DNA of 64,000 nucleotides from Struthio camelus (lineage: Eukaryota; Chordata; Aves; Struthioniformes; Struthionidae): NCBI RefSeq assembly GCF_040807025.1, contig NC_090954.1, positions 13,161,501 to 13,225,500 on the forward strand, in the 5' to 3' direction. The notes below the pieces were generated by a model. That model had not been told where the DNA came from and searched no databases. It was given only the letters and a program-made list of their open reading frames with translations. The position numbers and the translations under genes are program-made. Shown piece after piece: positions 13,901 to 25,100 of the stretch. Numbering within the stretch: position 1 is the first letter of the stretch; the number at the start of each line of letters is the position of its first letter.

Positions 13901-16295
13901 CCAAGCCAGGGTAGCCTGGAGTTGCTCTGAGGAAATGCTGGTGCAAATTTGTATCAGGTGAGAAGGGTGAGTCTGGGTGAGAATCAGGTTTGCCCACAGA
14001 GATGCAGTACTGAGTCCTTTTCACTGCCTCTGGGTGCTGTTCGGAGGGTCAGCTGCAAAGGAGAAAACGGATCCACCCTGTGTTTCTTGGAAGACTTCAT
14101 GCACACCTGGAGAGCTGACAGATTTGGGGTTTCATAGACACCCAACTGAATGAAATCAGACTGAGAGTAAGAAAAGTGAGTTTTAATCAGCTCCTGTTCT
14201 TAGCTGACTTTTGTACTTGAGCAAGTGGATATCTCTGTCTTTTAAATCTACCCAAAGCAAAGGAGCAGAACTTCCAAAAAGCATGAACGCTCAGACCAGC
14301 CTGACCCTAGCTGTGTTAAGGAAGACAGCAACACTGTTTCGAGCATAGGACATGTGCAGGAAGAAACGGTGTCTGGACATGCTGTGGACAGAGATCAGAG
14401 AAGACGAGAGGGATGCCATTCCACTGTTCCTTTCCTCAGACAGCTCCTGCTTCGTTTCCTCCATGTGCTCTGCCTGGCTGGGAGCAGTGTGGTGGCTTGT
14501 AGTGCCACTGGAACTATTCTCTCTCATGGGAGCAGCTTCATGGAAGGTTATTATGAGTGCTGGTCAATGAGCTTTTCACACACACACACAAACAGAGCTG
14601 ATTCCTGTGCAGGGCTGGATCGTCCCCTCCCCCAGTGCACACGCTCCTGCTTGTTGGGGAAAATGCTTCTGTTGTTTCAGTCAGATAATCACCCCTTCCC
14701 TTGCAAGTCACTGCATGCTCCTGTGCAAACATACCCACAGCTCATTTCAGCACAGCAGATGCTGAGGCTCAAAGGCCAGACCCACAGACCTACTCTCCTT
14801 TTGCAAAGGGGAAACAAAAGTTGTTTGACCCTGCGGGAAGTGACTCTTCATCTGCCTTGGTTCTGCCTTGGGGCCCATCAGATCTTAACGCATCAGCAAA
14901 CGGACGTTTGCTGTAGGTTTGGGGGCAGCCTGACAAATCAGGTTGGGCACTGTGGGTGGGCAACAGGATCTGGGACCGCTTAGGAAGCACCCTGTAATGT
15001 GTTCATCACAAAGCTGGCTGCCCACCCTCGCCACAACAGTCAGAGCATTTAAATCCCTAGCTGGGCCACCTCACTTAAAAAGTGCCAAACCCTCAGCAGG
15101 GACGATAAAGGGGATTGCACCATTTTGTCTGTTTGGGCCCTTCTGGCTGGGGGCATGAGGATTTGGAGACCTGTTGCCAGATCTCGACAGTGCTGCCCTG
15201 ACCTCCAGATCCACCTGGCACAGCCCCACGCCTGCTCCCATCTGGAGGAGGCTGGCTGGGGGCTCGACTGCAAGCCAGGGAGGCAATGCGCGAGACAGAG
15301 CTGGCTCTGGGGGATGCCTGGGCACAAGCATGGCTGGGAAGGGCACACGTTTAGGAGGATATTTGCTGTCTGAGTTGGAAGCTAGGCCTGCAGGCGTGTA
15401 TTCAGGAGGCAGGCAGGTCTGGTCCCCAGGGCAGTGAGTAGGTATAGCCATTGGCAGTTAGGCCCCTATAACTGTTTCTTGTCAGTCCAGAGACTGTGGT
15501 GATTTCCCTAACCCAGCCTGAACATACTGCTTCTCTTCAAAACACCTTGCATGCAGCTAACCCACAGTAGAACATCTCAGGTTTATCAAATGGAGATCTT
15601 GGGAGGAACCAGGAAATGAAATCTCTACCCATGATTAGAGGGAGAGAGGAGCGTCCTTGCCAGCGAAACGACAGAGCTCTGACACTCTCCGTGCGCTGGG
15701 AAAGGGCCCATCATAGCTGTCGGGGTGAGCTCCCAGGAGCGGGATGCAGCTGGATGAAGTGTTGACGCCAGCTAATGGGGCTTTTGTTGGCTCGTTTGAT
15801 TTACTATCTGAGCGGTGTGAGACTGGAAGTGTGGGTTGGACAGTACTCGGTGCAAAACCAGATATCATGCGGCTCTGTGCTCCTTTCTTCCCTGAGCAGC
15901 TCCCCTAACTAGGCCAATCCTCTTTAGTTGCAACCACAGGTAACTCTGCAACCTGTCCCCTGCTGCAGGAGCAGGAGTCACTCCTTGGGACAAAGTTCAT
16001 GGCAAATTTCTTCCAATCCTGGCCTGGCTTCAAGTTGAGGAGGAGAACAGAGAAGGCAGAGCCAGCCAGTTTCTACCCACTCTCACCCACCACTGATGGA
16101 GAATAAGTAATTGGACCTTAGAAGAAATTCTCCAGTTCTCCTTTCCCTTCCTGGATCACTGGCATAGTAGCAGATCCAAATGTGCTCTAAGAGCCCATAT
16201 TTGCCTTTGTATGGAAGGCAGCATCCATCCTAGTGTCCTAGCCAACTACAAACTGAGGATTTGGGGGTCCCTTCTCCATAGCTAAAGTGCCACTC
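1974..16295. other. Intergenic/upstream stretch, no supported gene
   Basis: About 14 kb with no coding exon I can support. Open frames of 60-211 codons occur on both strands (for example 4142-4777 minus and 14354-14983 plus), but they overlap each other in several frames, match no family I recognise, and track local GC content. A short stretch near 10080-10140 resembles the 3' part of a MIR SINE (cctcagttttcttacctatg) but is too short to call. Small simple repeats include a CA run at about 14576-14590. This region lies 5' of FAT2 on the same strand, so a noncoding first exon could be hidden here. Confidence 0.6.
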
Positions 16296-16412
16296 ATACT
16301 GGTGCTATGATTTAATTGGGAAACATTTCTTATTAAATCAACTAGTGCAATTGGAAAAAACAAACAAACTTTCGGGCAATCAAGCTCTTCTTCAGGTTAG
16401 GACTCATGATGC
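16296..16412 (-). repeat. Possible dispersed repeat of unassigned family (minus strand)
   Basis: Read on the minus strand this stretch has the pattern cctgaagaagagcttgattg, then a cgaaagttt segment, a T-rich run, and a ttgatttaataagaaa segment. From memory, similar cctgaagaag...cgaaagctt...ttgatttaataaaa strings recur at many unrelated loci in sauropsid genomes, so I read it as an old interspersed repeat end. I cannot name the family. A single unrelated sequence with the same words remains possible. Confidence 0.4.
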
Positions 16413-17684
16413 CAAAAGCCTGTTTATCTTTTCCACCTGTATGTGTTGGTCTAATATGTTATGAGGTTTCTCTGCTCCATAGCCAGGGAGCAAAGGCCTC
16501 ACTGAGAACCAAAACTCAGTCCCCTGAAGCCCTGCTTTTAGTAAACAAGACTGGTACCATGTTCTGTGGCTGCTGTGGAAAGGAAGACCCAGTGTCCCCG
16601 ACCTGTTTGCAATCAGGTAGAGCTGTGAGTGGCTTTTGCACTTACTGTGTATTTATACATGTTCTGTAAAGTGATGAGGTAATAACCACCCTTAGCTTAT
16701 GGCCAACCATTCTGCACATTCTGCCTGATATGTGACAACACCATGAGCACCAGCTTCCTAAACCACCATTTCAGCAGCAGAGCATGTTAAAGAAAAGCAA
16801 TTGAAATAGGGCTTCTCTGACTACTTGGAAGAGCAAAGAGAGTGCAAAAATGAGACCTACTTTGTGGGTGAATTGATAGTCTCCTGCCTTGCTAACAAAT
16901 AGCATTTCCAGCCTTAATAGCTGAGAGCTCATAGCTTGCCACACTAGATGAGACCAAGTCCCCAAAATTCAATGTCTCCAGGTTGCCTGCTGCTCCAGAT
17001 GGAGGCAAAAGAAGCAATGCACCCGGCCAGTTATGAAAGGCTCCAAATGTGGGGAAATGCTGGCTCTTGTAGCAATCAGCTGATGCCCTGAAGCCAGAGA
17101 TTTGATCACTTGTGCCTTGGTGTATCTAACACGTATTATTCTGAGCCCTGCCTAAGCCCCATTGAAATCTGGCCACCAATACCTGATTTTCTCGCCTTCC
17201 ATGGCTGCAAGAAATGCAGCTGCATGAAGGAACTTTTGCTTTTATTATTCTCAAATGCACCTCCCACTGCTGTTACTGACTGATCGCCTCATCTCCTCTG
17301 ATGGGACATCCTGAAGAAGAGTACCTGATTTGCAATTTCAAGGTTTCTTCTGCTACCACCTTCATAATCCTGAAGACTTCTTCAAGTTCTCCTGCAAACC
17401 ATCTTACTAAACCAACTGATAAATTTGTAAACATAGACAGGCTAGGCATGAATATCCAACTGGATTTGTGTCTCTACTGATTCAGTCCAAGCTATTTCTG
17501 AAAAGCCATGATCAATTTGAAATCAAAGTCACTTTCCAAGCAGAGCTAAGATTTGCTTCATGTGTTACCTCACTCCAAGCCACTTTCTCAGTTGGCCACA
17601 ACAGCTTCCTCTCCCAGTGTTGTCAGGAGAGCACCCAACACAAGCATTTATAGCACAAGATGAAGACCAAAAGCTAACGGATCA

Positions 17685-17840
17685 GTTCCCAGCCCCAGCA
17701 CTTTCCCAAGGTGACCTCAGGCAAGTCATTTAATGTCCCTCTGCTGCACCAGCCTGTGCAGATAACTCTACCGTATTGCTTTACCTCATTGGAGTGTTAT
17801 TGGGATAAACCCATGAAGGCCTGGGAGAGTCTCAGAGATG
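17685..17840 (+). repeat. MIR-like SINE relic
   Basis: The order of words matches a degraded MIR core: a cagttcccagccccagc segment, then a ggtgacctcaggcaagtcat segment (equivalent of the MIR tgaccttgggcaagtcact core), then cctctgctgc, then a tacctcattggagtgttattg segment (equivalent of tacctcacagggttgttgtg). It is clearly diverged, in line with the great age of MIR elements in amniotes. An open frame of 88 codons through this region (17711-17977) is therefore incidental. Confidence 0.6.
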
Positions 17841-20800
17841 TTAGGAGGCAGAAGAATACAGGCTGGAATATAACGGAAGACACTTTCGTCGTCGTGCTTC
17901 TCGCTGATGGCAGCAGGGTGAGTTCTGATGAATTTACCAAACTGTTCTCACTCAGCTTCACTGATAACCCCAAATAGTCCAATATCACAAGTCAGCACCT
18001 CCAAATCATTTTGGACTTGCACCATGAAATCATATGGATTTTCCCATAGACTGGTGTCCTGTGATTTAATTCTCCAGTGTCTAATCTAAGGCAAATTCCA
18101 GTCAAAGCTGTGTATGTGGATGGACTGTTCATAACCTGTCTGTCCAGGGGATTCACTGGTGACTAGTAAAATGTCAGTCTGCACCAGGCACTCTTCTTTT
18201 ACAGGGACACTAATGGGGTCTGTCTCTCCCCGCTACTTGCACCTGTATTTACTTCTATCGTTGTCCTCTGTGCAGAGCCTGAAAAGGAGCAGTTAGGCAC
18301 CTCTCCCAACTGTTTGAAATTGTCCCATTTTCATAGTCTCCATTTGGGGGCTTTTCCTAAAACTGTGCAGAAAGCCTTCTGATCATTTCCTTCCCAGAAA
18401 ACATCACTGAAAAAAAAACCCCTTCATATAAACCCAAATTGTGATGACCTGTGAGCTACCCTCACATGTATCTGTCCAATTGACTACTGCAGCGCAAAGA
18501 GGGCAAATTAGGATTTCCTGAGGGTTGGAGGAAAAAGAAGGAAGGGAAGGGGGAAAGAAAGGGGATTGAGAGAAAGAGGGCTGCAGCTACCCAAGGATGG
18601 TCCATGCTCCAGGCGATGTGACAAGCAGCATCTGCAGCAAGTTCCCTTCCCTTGTGATCAGCAGCGGAACGTTCCTGCAGGCGGGATGCGATAGCCCCAA
18701 CTCTCCTGCTCTTGCTTTGCAAAGAAACCCTCCCCAAAGCTCTGATACAACATTTGGTCTCACTATGCTGCCATCTCTCCTTGCTGTTTCCCTCTCTTTT
18801 CTGCAATTCCTGCCTTTTCAGGACAGAGACTGTCTTTTCATCCTCTACCTGTACAGCATCGAGCACCCTAGGGCTTGTTGGCAGCAAGCAGGGCTTCTGG
18901 GGGCTCCCCCACACAAACAACAACAACATTCAAAGTGCCTCTCCGCATGCAGCTGCTCTGAGGACAGATTCAGGTTTCCCCCACCCCCTTCTCCCTGTCC
19001 CTCCTTGCAACGCCCACCTGGCAGCTAGATAAAAACAATCTTTGCGTTTTTCAGGTATGTTGGAGGGATTTACCTGACATATTCCCCCCACCCCCTTGCA
19101 GTTGAGGTCCTGGATTTCATGGCAATGATGTTAGTTAATCTAACAGTAAAAAACTCTGCAATTATTCAGCTCTAAGGCTTGGGTCCTTGCCCAGCTCTGA
19201 CATACACACACACATGCACAAGTTCACTTCTCCGGAGAGTGAGCGATGAGTCTCCTTCCCTCCTCCTCCTCCAGTCAGTCACGGAAGGGCTGGCTCTTCA
19301 GCAAGGGAGTTCCACCTCCTGCCACTTTCTCCCTCGCTGCTCTCAACCTGTGCCGCCACAGTTCCAGCCAGCAAAATCCTTCCTTTCAGGAATTTCTCCA
19401 AGCCTCTTCCTTCGATTTGCAGACACCATGGATCCCCAGCAGTCAGCAAGGTGCTGCTGTGGGAGAGGACTTCCAGCGGTGAGGGCAGAGAGGCAGTAAA
19501 TTTCGGGAGAGGTCTCTCTCCTGTTGCAACAGGTAAGGCACACTGCTCACTGGTGTGGGAAGTCAAAATGACTCAGGGAGAAGTCTGTACAGCATGGATG
19601 GAGGAAGGCAAGGAGGATGGAGAGATCTAGCCATGAAACTGCTTTTGCATGTGAGTACTTTTGCTGAAAGCCCCAGCCTAAAGATCAGGCTTTGGGAGGC
19701 AAAGCGAAATCCTTTCATCTTCTTCTCCTTTCTGGCAGCCCTACTGCAGGGGGTTATGGACGGAGCCAGGGAAAGCTTCAGCTGTGTTTGCATAAAGTTT
19801 GCATTAGCCAGTGCAAGCAGGTGGGCTCTGGCTGGCCTGAAACCCATGCTGCCGAGCAAGGCGGGTGAGGAGGGATTGAGCAGAAAAATGCTCCAGGTGT
19901 CTGCAAAGGGCAAGTTTCCTGCAGGAAGCATGCTCGTGCTGGAGTAAATGGATGTGTTGCTGCAGGAGTAGTGGTGGCATCTAGCTGTAGACTCATCTGT
20001 GCACGGTATACAACTTCACTGACTGGGGCAAGGCTGTGCCACTCCAAGCTCTTTCTCCCCAATGTCAGCTCCTACGAGGCTGTTTCTGGAGGCTCCCTTA
20101 GTGTAGGCAAGGCACTGGCGTTTCACAGCACGTACAGCAAGGCTAGAGCTCACGCTGGACCCCTGTCAGCACAGGCAGCAGAGCCTGGGAACTGAAGCGA
20201 GAGCTTAGTGGCAGCCAGGCCTCTGCAACTGTCCCTCCTTTGCATGGGACTGTGCCGATGCCAATTTGTGCTTGTTTGCATTAATGCATGCCTGATTCTT
20301 TGTTCACTAACAGGCATCTGATGGCAAACGAAGATGAAATCGCCCAGTAAATCCAATCGCAGTCTGGGGCATGCAAGAATTATTTCCCTTGTACATATGT
20401 GGTACTAAGAGGCGAAAAAACAGTGAAGGTGGCCTGGGCACTTGGAGCAAAATGGGTCCTTCCAAACAGCAGTTATCAGATAATCAATCTCCTGGGGGAA
20501 TTAAAGGCAGACTAGGTGGAGTGCAGCGCTCCAGAGGGGCAAAGATCAGCTGTCAGACAACACAGGTTGCTTGGGAGGACTCTTTAAACAGCTGGCGCTA
20601 ATTCAGGTTTGCTGCTGCAGAGGGTTGAAAGTTTGCAGGACGTGTGGAAACTGGCTGTTTAGCAGATGGAGCTGGGCAGGATGCATACGGGCAGGCTGGG
20701 CTGCAGCAGATGGCTCCCACTTCTCCCAGGCCAGAAAGGCTCAAAGCGCTCTGGACGCAGGCAGGAGGGCTGGGGCCCAGCGAGCCTTCTCCATTCTCCA

Positions 20801-21865
20801 CCGTGGGGTGCTCCTGCACCCCGAGGTGCGGAAAGTGGGCATGGGAGGCGGAGAGAGTTGTTGAGATGCACAGCTCTCCAGGCTGTCAGCCAGAGGGACC
20901 TGTGAGTTTATCAGAGCCTCAGGATGGAAAGCAAACAGTCTGTATCGGGCTCCTGAGGAAGGCTGGGCTGTCTCGGTATTCAGGGAGGCAAAGTCACTGA
21001 GCTTGGTATTGTGCTCCCTTATCATCTCCTAATATGCAGCGCACCTCACCTTATCTAGAACAGTTCAGGGACATCCGCCTGTCTGATAAGTGTTGAGGTT
21101 CCCAAGGGACTGAGTAGGCTAGAGGTTCCTAACCCAGCCAGGGATTTTAGTCACTCTGATTCTCTGCTGTCTGCTTGTTGTGTTCTAACGTGCTCCTTAA
21201 CATTGCAAAAATGAGCCCGATGATTGCTCTGCTTGCGGAGGGAAGAGCTCGCAGCAGCATCTAGCCTTTTCCTGAGCCTTTCCCATTAACTACAGCTTGT
21301 TTAATACCTGAATGCTCACAGAAACCAGTGTGTCTCCTAGCCCTCCAAACAAACAAGCATCATTGATATATGAAGGGAGAGTTCAAAGGAGGCGTAACAC
21401 CTGGAATCAAACATCTGTTAGAAACTAATACATTTTGCATCCTACGCTTCTGCCAACTGCTGCAAGGCAAGTCCTAGAGGACTGTTCCAACTACCTCCAT
21501 GCTACCAAAATGGCATTCCCTGCTCTGTGCCCCTCTCTGTTTTTTGCCACATGTGGAGTGTGCGAGTGTGGCTTTACCTCAAGCACTGGGCTTTCTTCAG
21601 TATCACGCGCAAGCCTAAGAGGATTAAATACCCTCAGCCTTTTATTTTTTTTGCTGGGTTGGCAACAATGATGCTCCATTGTCTATTAGCAAGCTGATTT
21701 GCTGAGCAAGCAATTTTTCTCTCAACCACAGTTTTTCCTTGGCAATGGGGCAGGTACTGGTTTACTAGCAAAGAAACTTTCTTTCCTAATTCTTGGAAAA
21801 AGGAGCTCCAGGGAGGGGCAGGCTGCAAGGGTTGTTAGGAAGGTTTGTAGCTCAGAAGTGAACAA
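17841..21865. other. Upstream stretch, no supported gene
   Basis: No coding exon recognised. Purine-rich sequence at about 18520-18585 and a short CA run near 19202-19214 are the only simple features noted. Several overlapping open frames (for example 18462-18929 minus, 155 codons) show no recognisable domain and are treated as chance. Confidence 0.55.
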
Positions 21866-22160
21866 GCAGCAGGTTTGAAACAAACCAAATGAAGTGTTTT
21901 GGTTTTTTTTTTTTTCACAGAGGGCATAATTAAATTCTGTAACACTTTGCCACAGGATATTGCAGAGACCAAAAGTATACTTGGCTTCAGATAACACTTT
22001 GATACATTCGGGATGGATAGCTGCATTGGAGGCTATTTCACACAACAGTCTAAGTATAAGCTCCACTCCAGCAGTGTACTTACACTGATGCTTGAAAGTG
22101 GGAGGGCAGAGCAGGAAAAGGACTGCATTACCTATGCCTTGTTTCCTATGCTCATCACTA
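21866..22160 (+). mobile_element. Ancient CR1-family LINE 3' end (plus strand)
   Basis: Heavily mutated, but the sequence keeps the order of a reptile-type CR1 3' coding end: a ttttttcacagagggc segment (the FFT motif), aacactttgccacaggatat (the normal ...LP.DV motif), gagaccaaaagtatacttgg (...AKTI.GF), then ggatggatagctgcattgg, where such elements read 'atggataggtccatcaatgg'. It ends in a tgtttcctatgctcat tail like the ttatgttcttatg tail of this subgroup. It is much older than the CR1 at 1-1973 and belongs to a different CR1 lineage without the attctgtg octamer. Boundaries are approximate. A T run (about 21902-21916) interrupts it. Confidence 0.65.
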
Positions 22161-25100
22161 AGCAATCAAAGCTGGCTATTTTGGGGGAGATGATACAGAG
22201 CTGACCAAGCACAGCTATTTTGATGTTCTGATGTTGTGGGAATATTTTGGGCTGATCTCTGGTTGTACTTTTGATAGATGCTGTGACTCAGCTAACGTGG
22301 GATATGCTATTCATGCTATGCACAGATATTCCATACGGCACAGGTTGGCAGAGACGCTGCAATACCTTTGTGTGTGGCACAGTATCTGGTATTGGTACAA
22401 TAGACAGTGTGAGCAGCATCTGTGCACGTCTACCTGCTCTGCAGAGATATTGCAAAGACGAGATCTTTCAGAGAGATATTTCTAACAGACAGACCAGAGC
22501 AGGAGGTAGCACTGTGTGCCTGTATTGTAACAAGAGCTGACAAGGACACGCTGTGGCAATGAGACTAGCCTAGGCAAACATGCCTGTCTCAGGGGTTACT
22601 TTCCTCCTCCGAGACAAGGGGCTGTCCTTGTGTCGGCTTGCATGGCACCTGGCACAATGGGACTGAATGCTGTGGGTATAGAAATGAGCAGAAAAGGCAG
22701 AGGGCAGCAGTAGCCAGGTTTCCAGAGGGCAACCAAGATGGGGAGATGAAGGTTTTTTGTTAACTCGATGGTATCTCTTTCATTCCATGAATGTCTGCTG
22801 CAGGGAATTTCTGTGGCATAGCTACTTGCATCCTAGCCAGTCGTCCTTTTGCAGGTGAGGATGATGCCCTGATCAACTCATTCTCTGTCCTCTGTGCCCT
22901 TTCACTACCTCTGAACTTGTGAGAAGGACTGGCAGAAGCAGCTCAAGGCAGACAGATGGCAACAGAGTCAAAGATGCTGCAGGCAGAGAGGAAGGCTGTT
23001 CTCGGTGCTCACTTTCAGGGAGCAGAAGGGAAAGACCAGCAGGGTGCTGGGAAGGGGCCTGAGCAGAGCTTCATGTTGGTGCAGCAATACATCTGCAAGT
23101 GAACGTAAATTGCCTGGTGGAGATAAAAGGGTGAGGAAGGAGGCACAATGGCCAGGGCTGTGCTGCAGGGCAGAGCCAACCTGAGTGTTCCCTGTCCCGC
23201 TGAGCAGCAGGGCTCCTCTCCTGCATCTGGAGGTGTATGTGGTCCCTTGCCTGTCTCTGGGGATATAACCCAAGCTCTTTGTGCCAAGATGCCCTCAGAC
23301 TCTTTCCCAACAATTTTTACCTGTCGTAGGAGAACTTGCATGTTCCCCACAGGGAATGGTGGAAAGGGCATCAGAGGACTGCCAGCACTCAGGTGATCTA
23401 GTCTGTGCCCTTGCTGCAAACATCCAGGTTGAATCAAGGAGCAGAGGAGGTCTCACAAGGTCAAACAGCTTAAGGTTAGAGCCCTTCAAACACTGGGCAG
23501 AGCTGCTGCTGTCTCAGGCCGAGGTAGGAGCTGAGTCCAGGTGAGAGCTTGGATTCAGTGCCGTCACAACAATTGTGGGTCAGATGGGAGTTGTGTGCTA
23601 GGATCCCAGAAAGGATCCCATAGGCTTTGCAACATCTAAATAAACAGCTGTTTCATGAGCAGCAGAATTCACGAAGCTTGGTTGCCTGGGGCGCGCTCTC
23701 TTGTGTGGATTCTCTGATGTTTAATAACCAGGTTGGGCTCACATTAGAGCCTTTTTTTCCAGCTGGGAGTCCTAATTTGGATTTCTCTCCTCTCTCCTTT
23801 TGATTATCACAAGGTTGTGCAAACCTAATTACTTTCAGGTCTTTACCTATCTGGTTAAATTTGTTTGAAACTGGCCAGTGGATCCAAAAGTTAGGAGGGA
23901 GCACCGACAGTGTGGTCTCACATGGCAGGTTCCCTCAACAGACTGACAACTGGGGAATGATTATCAGTGCAAGACGATTTGCATCCCAAGCATGAGGAAA
24001 ATGTGAAGGGCTCACTATGGGTTTTGGCAGTTGCTCTGGCAACTTGTGCTGAAGGTCACAGCATGTCTGCTGGGCCTCCCGGAGCCGCTAGGTTGAAGTG
24101 ACAGAGGTATGTGGCTCTTGGCACTGCAAGCCTCCATGGGAACCAGACTCCCTGAGAGAAAGGTGCACAGTTCGTGGAGCAGGGTATGCGCATCTGAATA
24201 TCTGGCATTCTGGAGCTGGCTCTTGTGCAAACACATTTGGGCTGCTGTACCCTGGTGCACAGCTCCTGGTCTCTCTCACTCTAGTGAGTAATTCCCACCA
24301 AGCTCCCTTTCCACCAGCACTGCCCTTCTGCAGCCCCCAGACCCTGTTTCTCTTCCTCTCAGGCAATGAATACCCAGTTCCCTTCAGAACCACAAGTGGG
24401 ATGTGCGTTTTCCTCCCTGTCTCCTGGCTCTACTGGTTGCTGTCTCTGGCCCAGCAGCTAGGCACTACCATCCCGACATCTTCCCTGGTTATCTATGGGA
24501 TGCCAGCTTCTGGACCATAGGTAGGATTTACCCACTCTTACTCTCTGGCCACCAGAGAGGGCAGGAAATGATCAGTGAGGAGGGGTGAGGAGGGGACAAA
24601 TAGCAGATCTTTTCAGGGGAGATCAGAGGAAGGAGATTAGAAGTGATGCACAAGGATGCTTCTCACTGCCCTTGGCACAAGCAAATCAACCTCCCGGATG
24701 TCATACTTTCTCTGGGAAAGGAGCCAACATCAAGGCAGAGCTGACGCGAGTGAGGCCTCAGTGCTATGGGGTGGCTGGCACTGTGAGAGAGCTGCTGAAT
24801 GTCTGATGGTAGGCAGCAAGGTGTCGCAGAGATGAGGGGAGCTCAGCTGCAACCCAAGGGCCTGGGAGAGCCTCTCCTTCTTGCTGGAGAATGCTGGCAG
24901 GGTTGCAGGGGCCACCAGGTCAACCTGGAAAGGGGACTGGAAAGGCGTCGCTTGGTGTTGCGTGGACTTCTCCCCTGGACCCAGGAGCAGGAGTACCAAA
25001 AGCCCCAGGGCTGCAGCTAGGCTGTGACCACTGTCACCCATAATGAATCCAGTTGAGGAAGGGGGCACCTCCAGAGCTCTGACCCAGTGACAGGAATCTC

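Noticed and set aside
14354..14983. 209-codon open frame on the plus strand
   Set aside because: No recognisable domain, runs across a CA repeat, and overlaps frames on both strands; no splice-consistent partners seen.
18462..18929. 155-codon open frame on the minus strand with a hydrophobic segment
   Set aside because: The hydrophobic part comes from a purine-rich tract read in antisense; no family resemblance.
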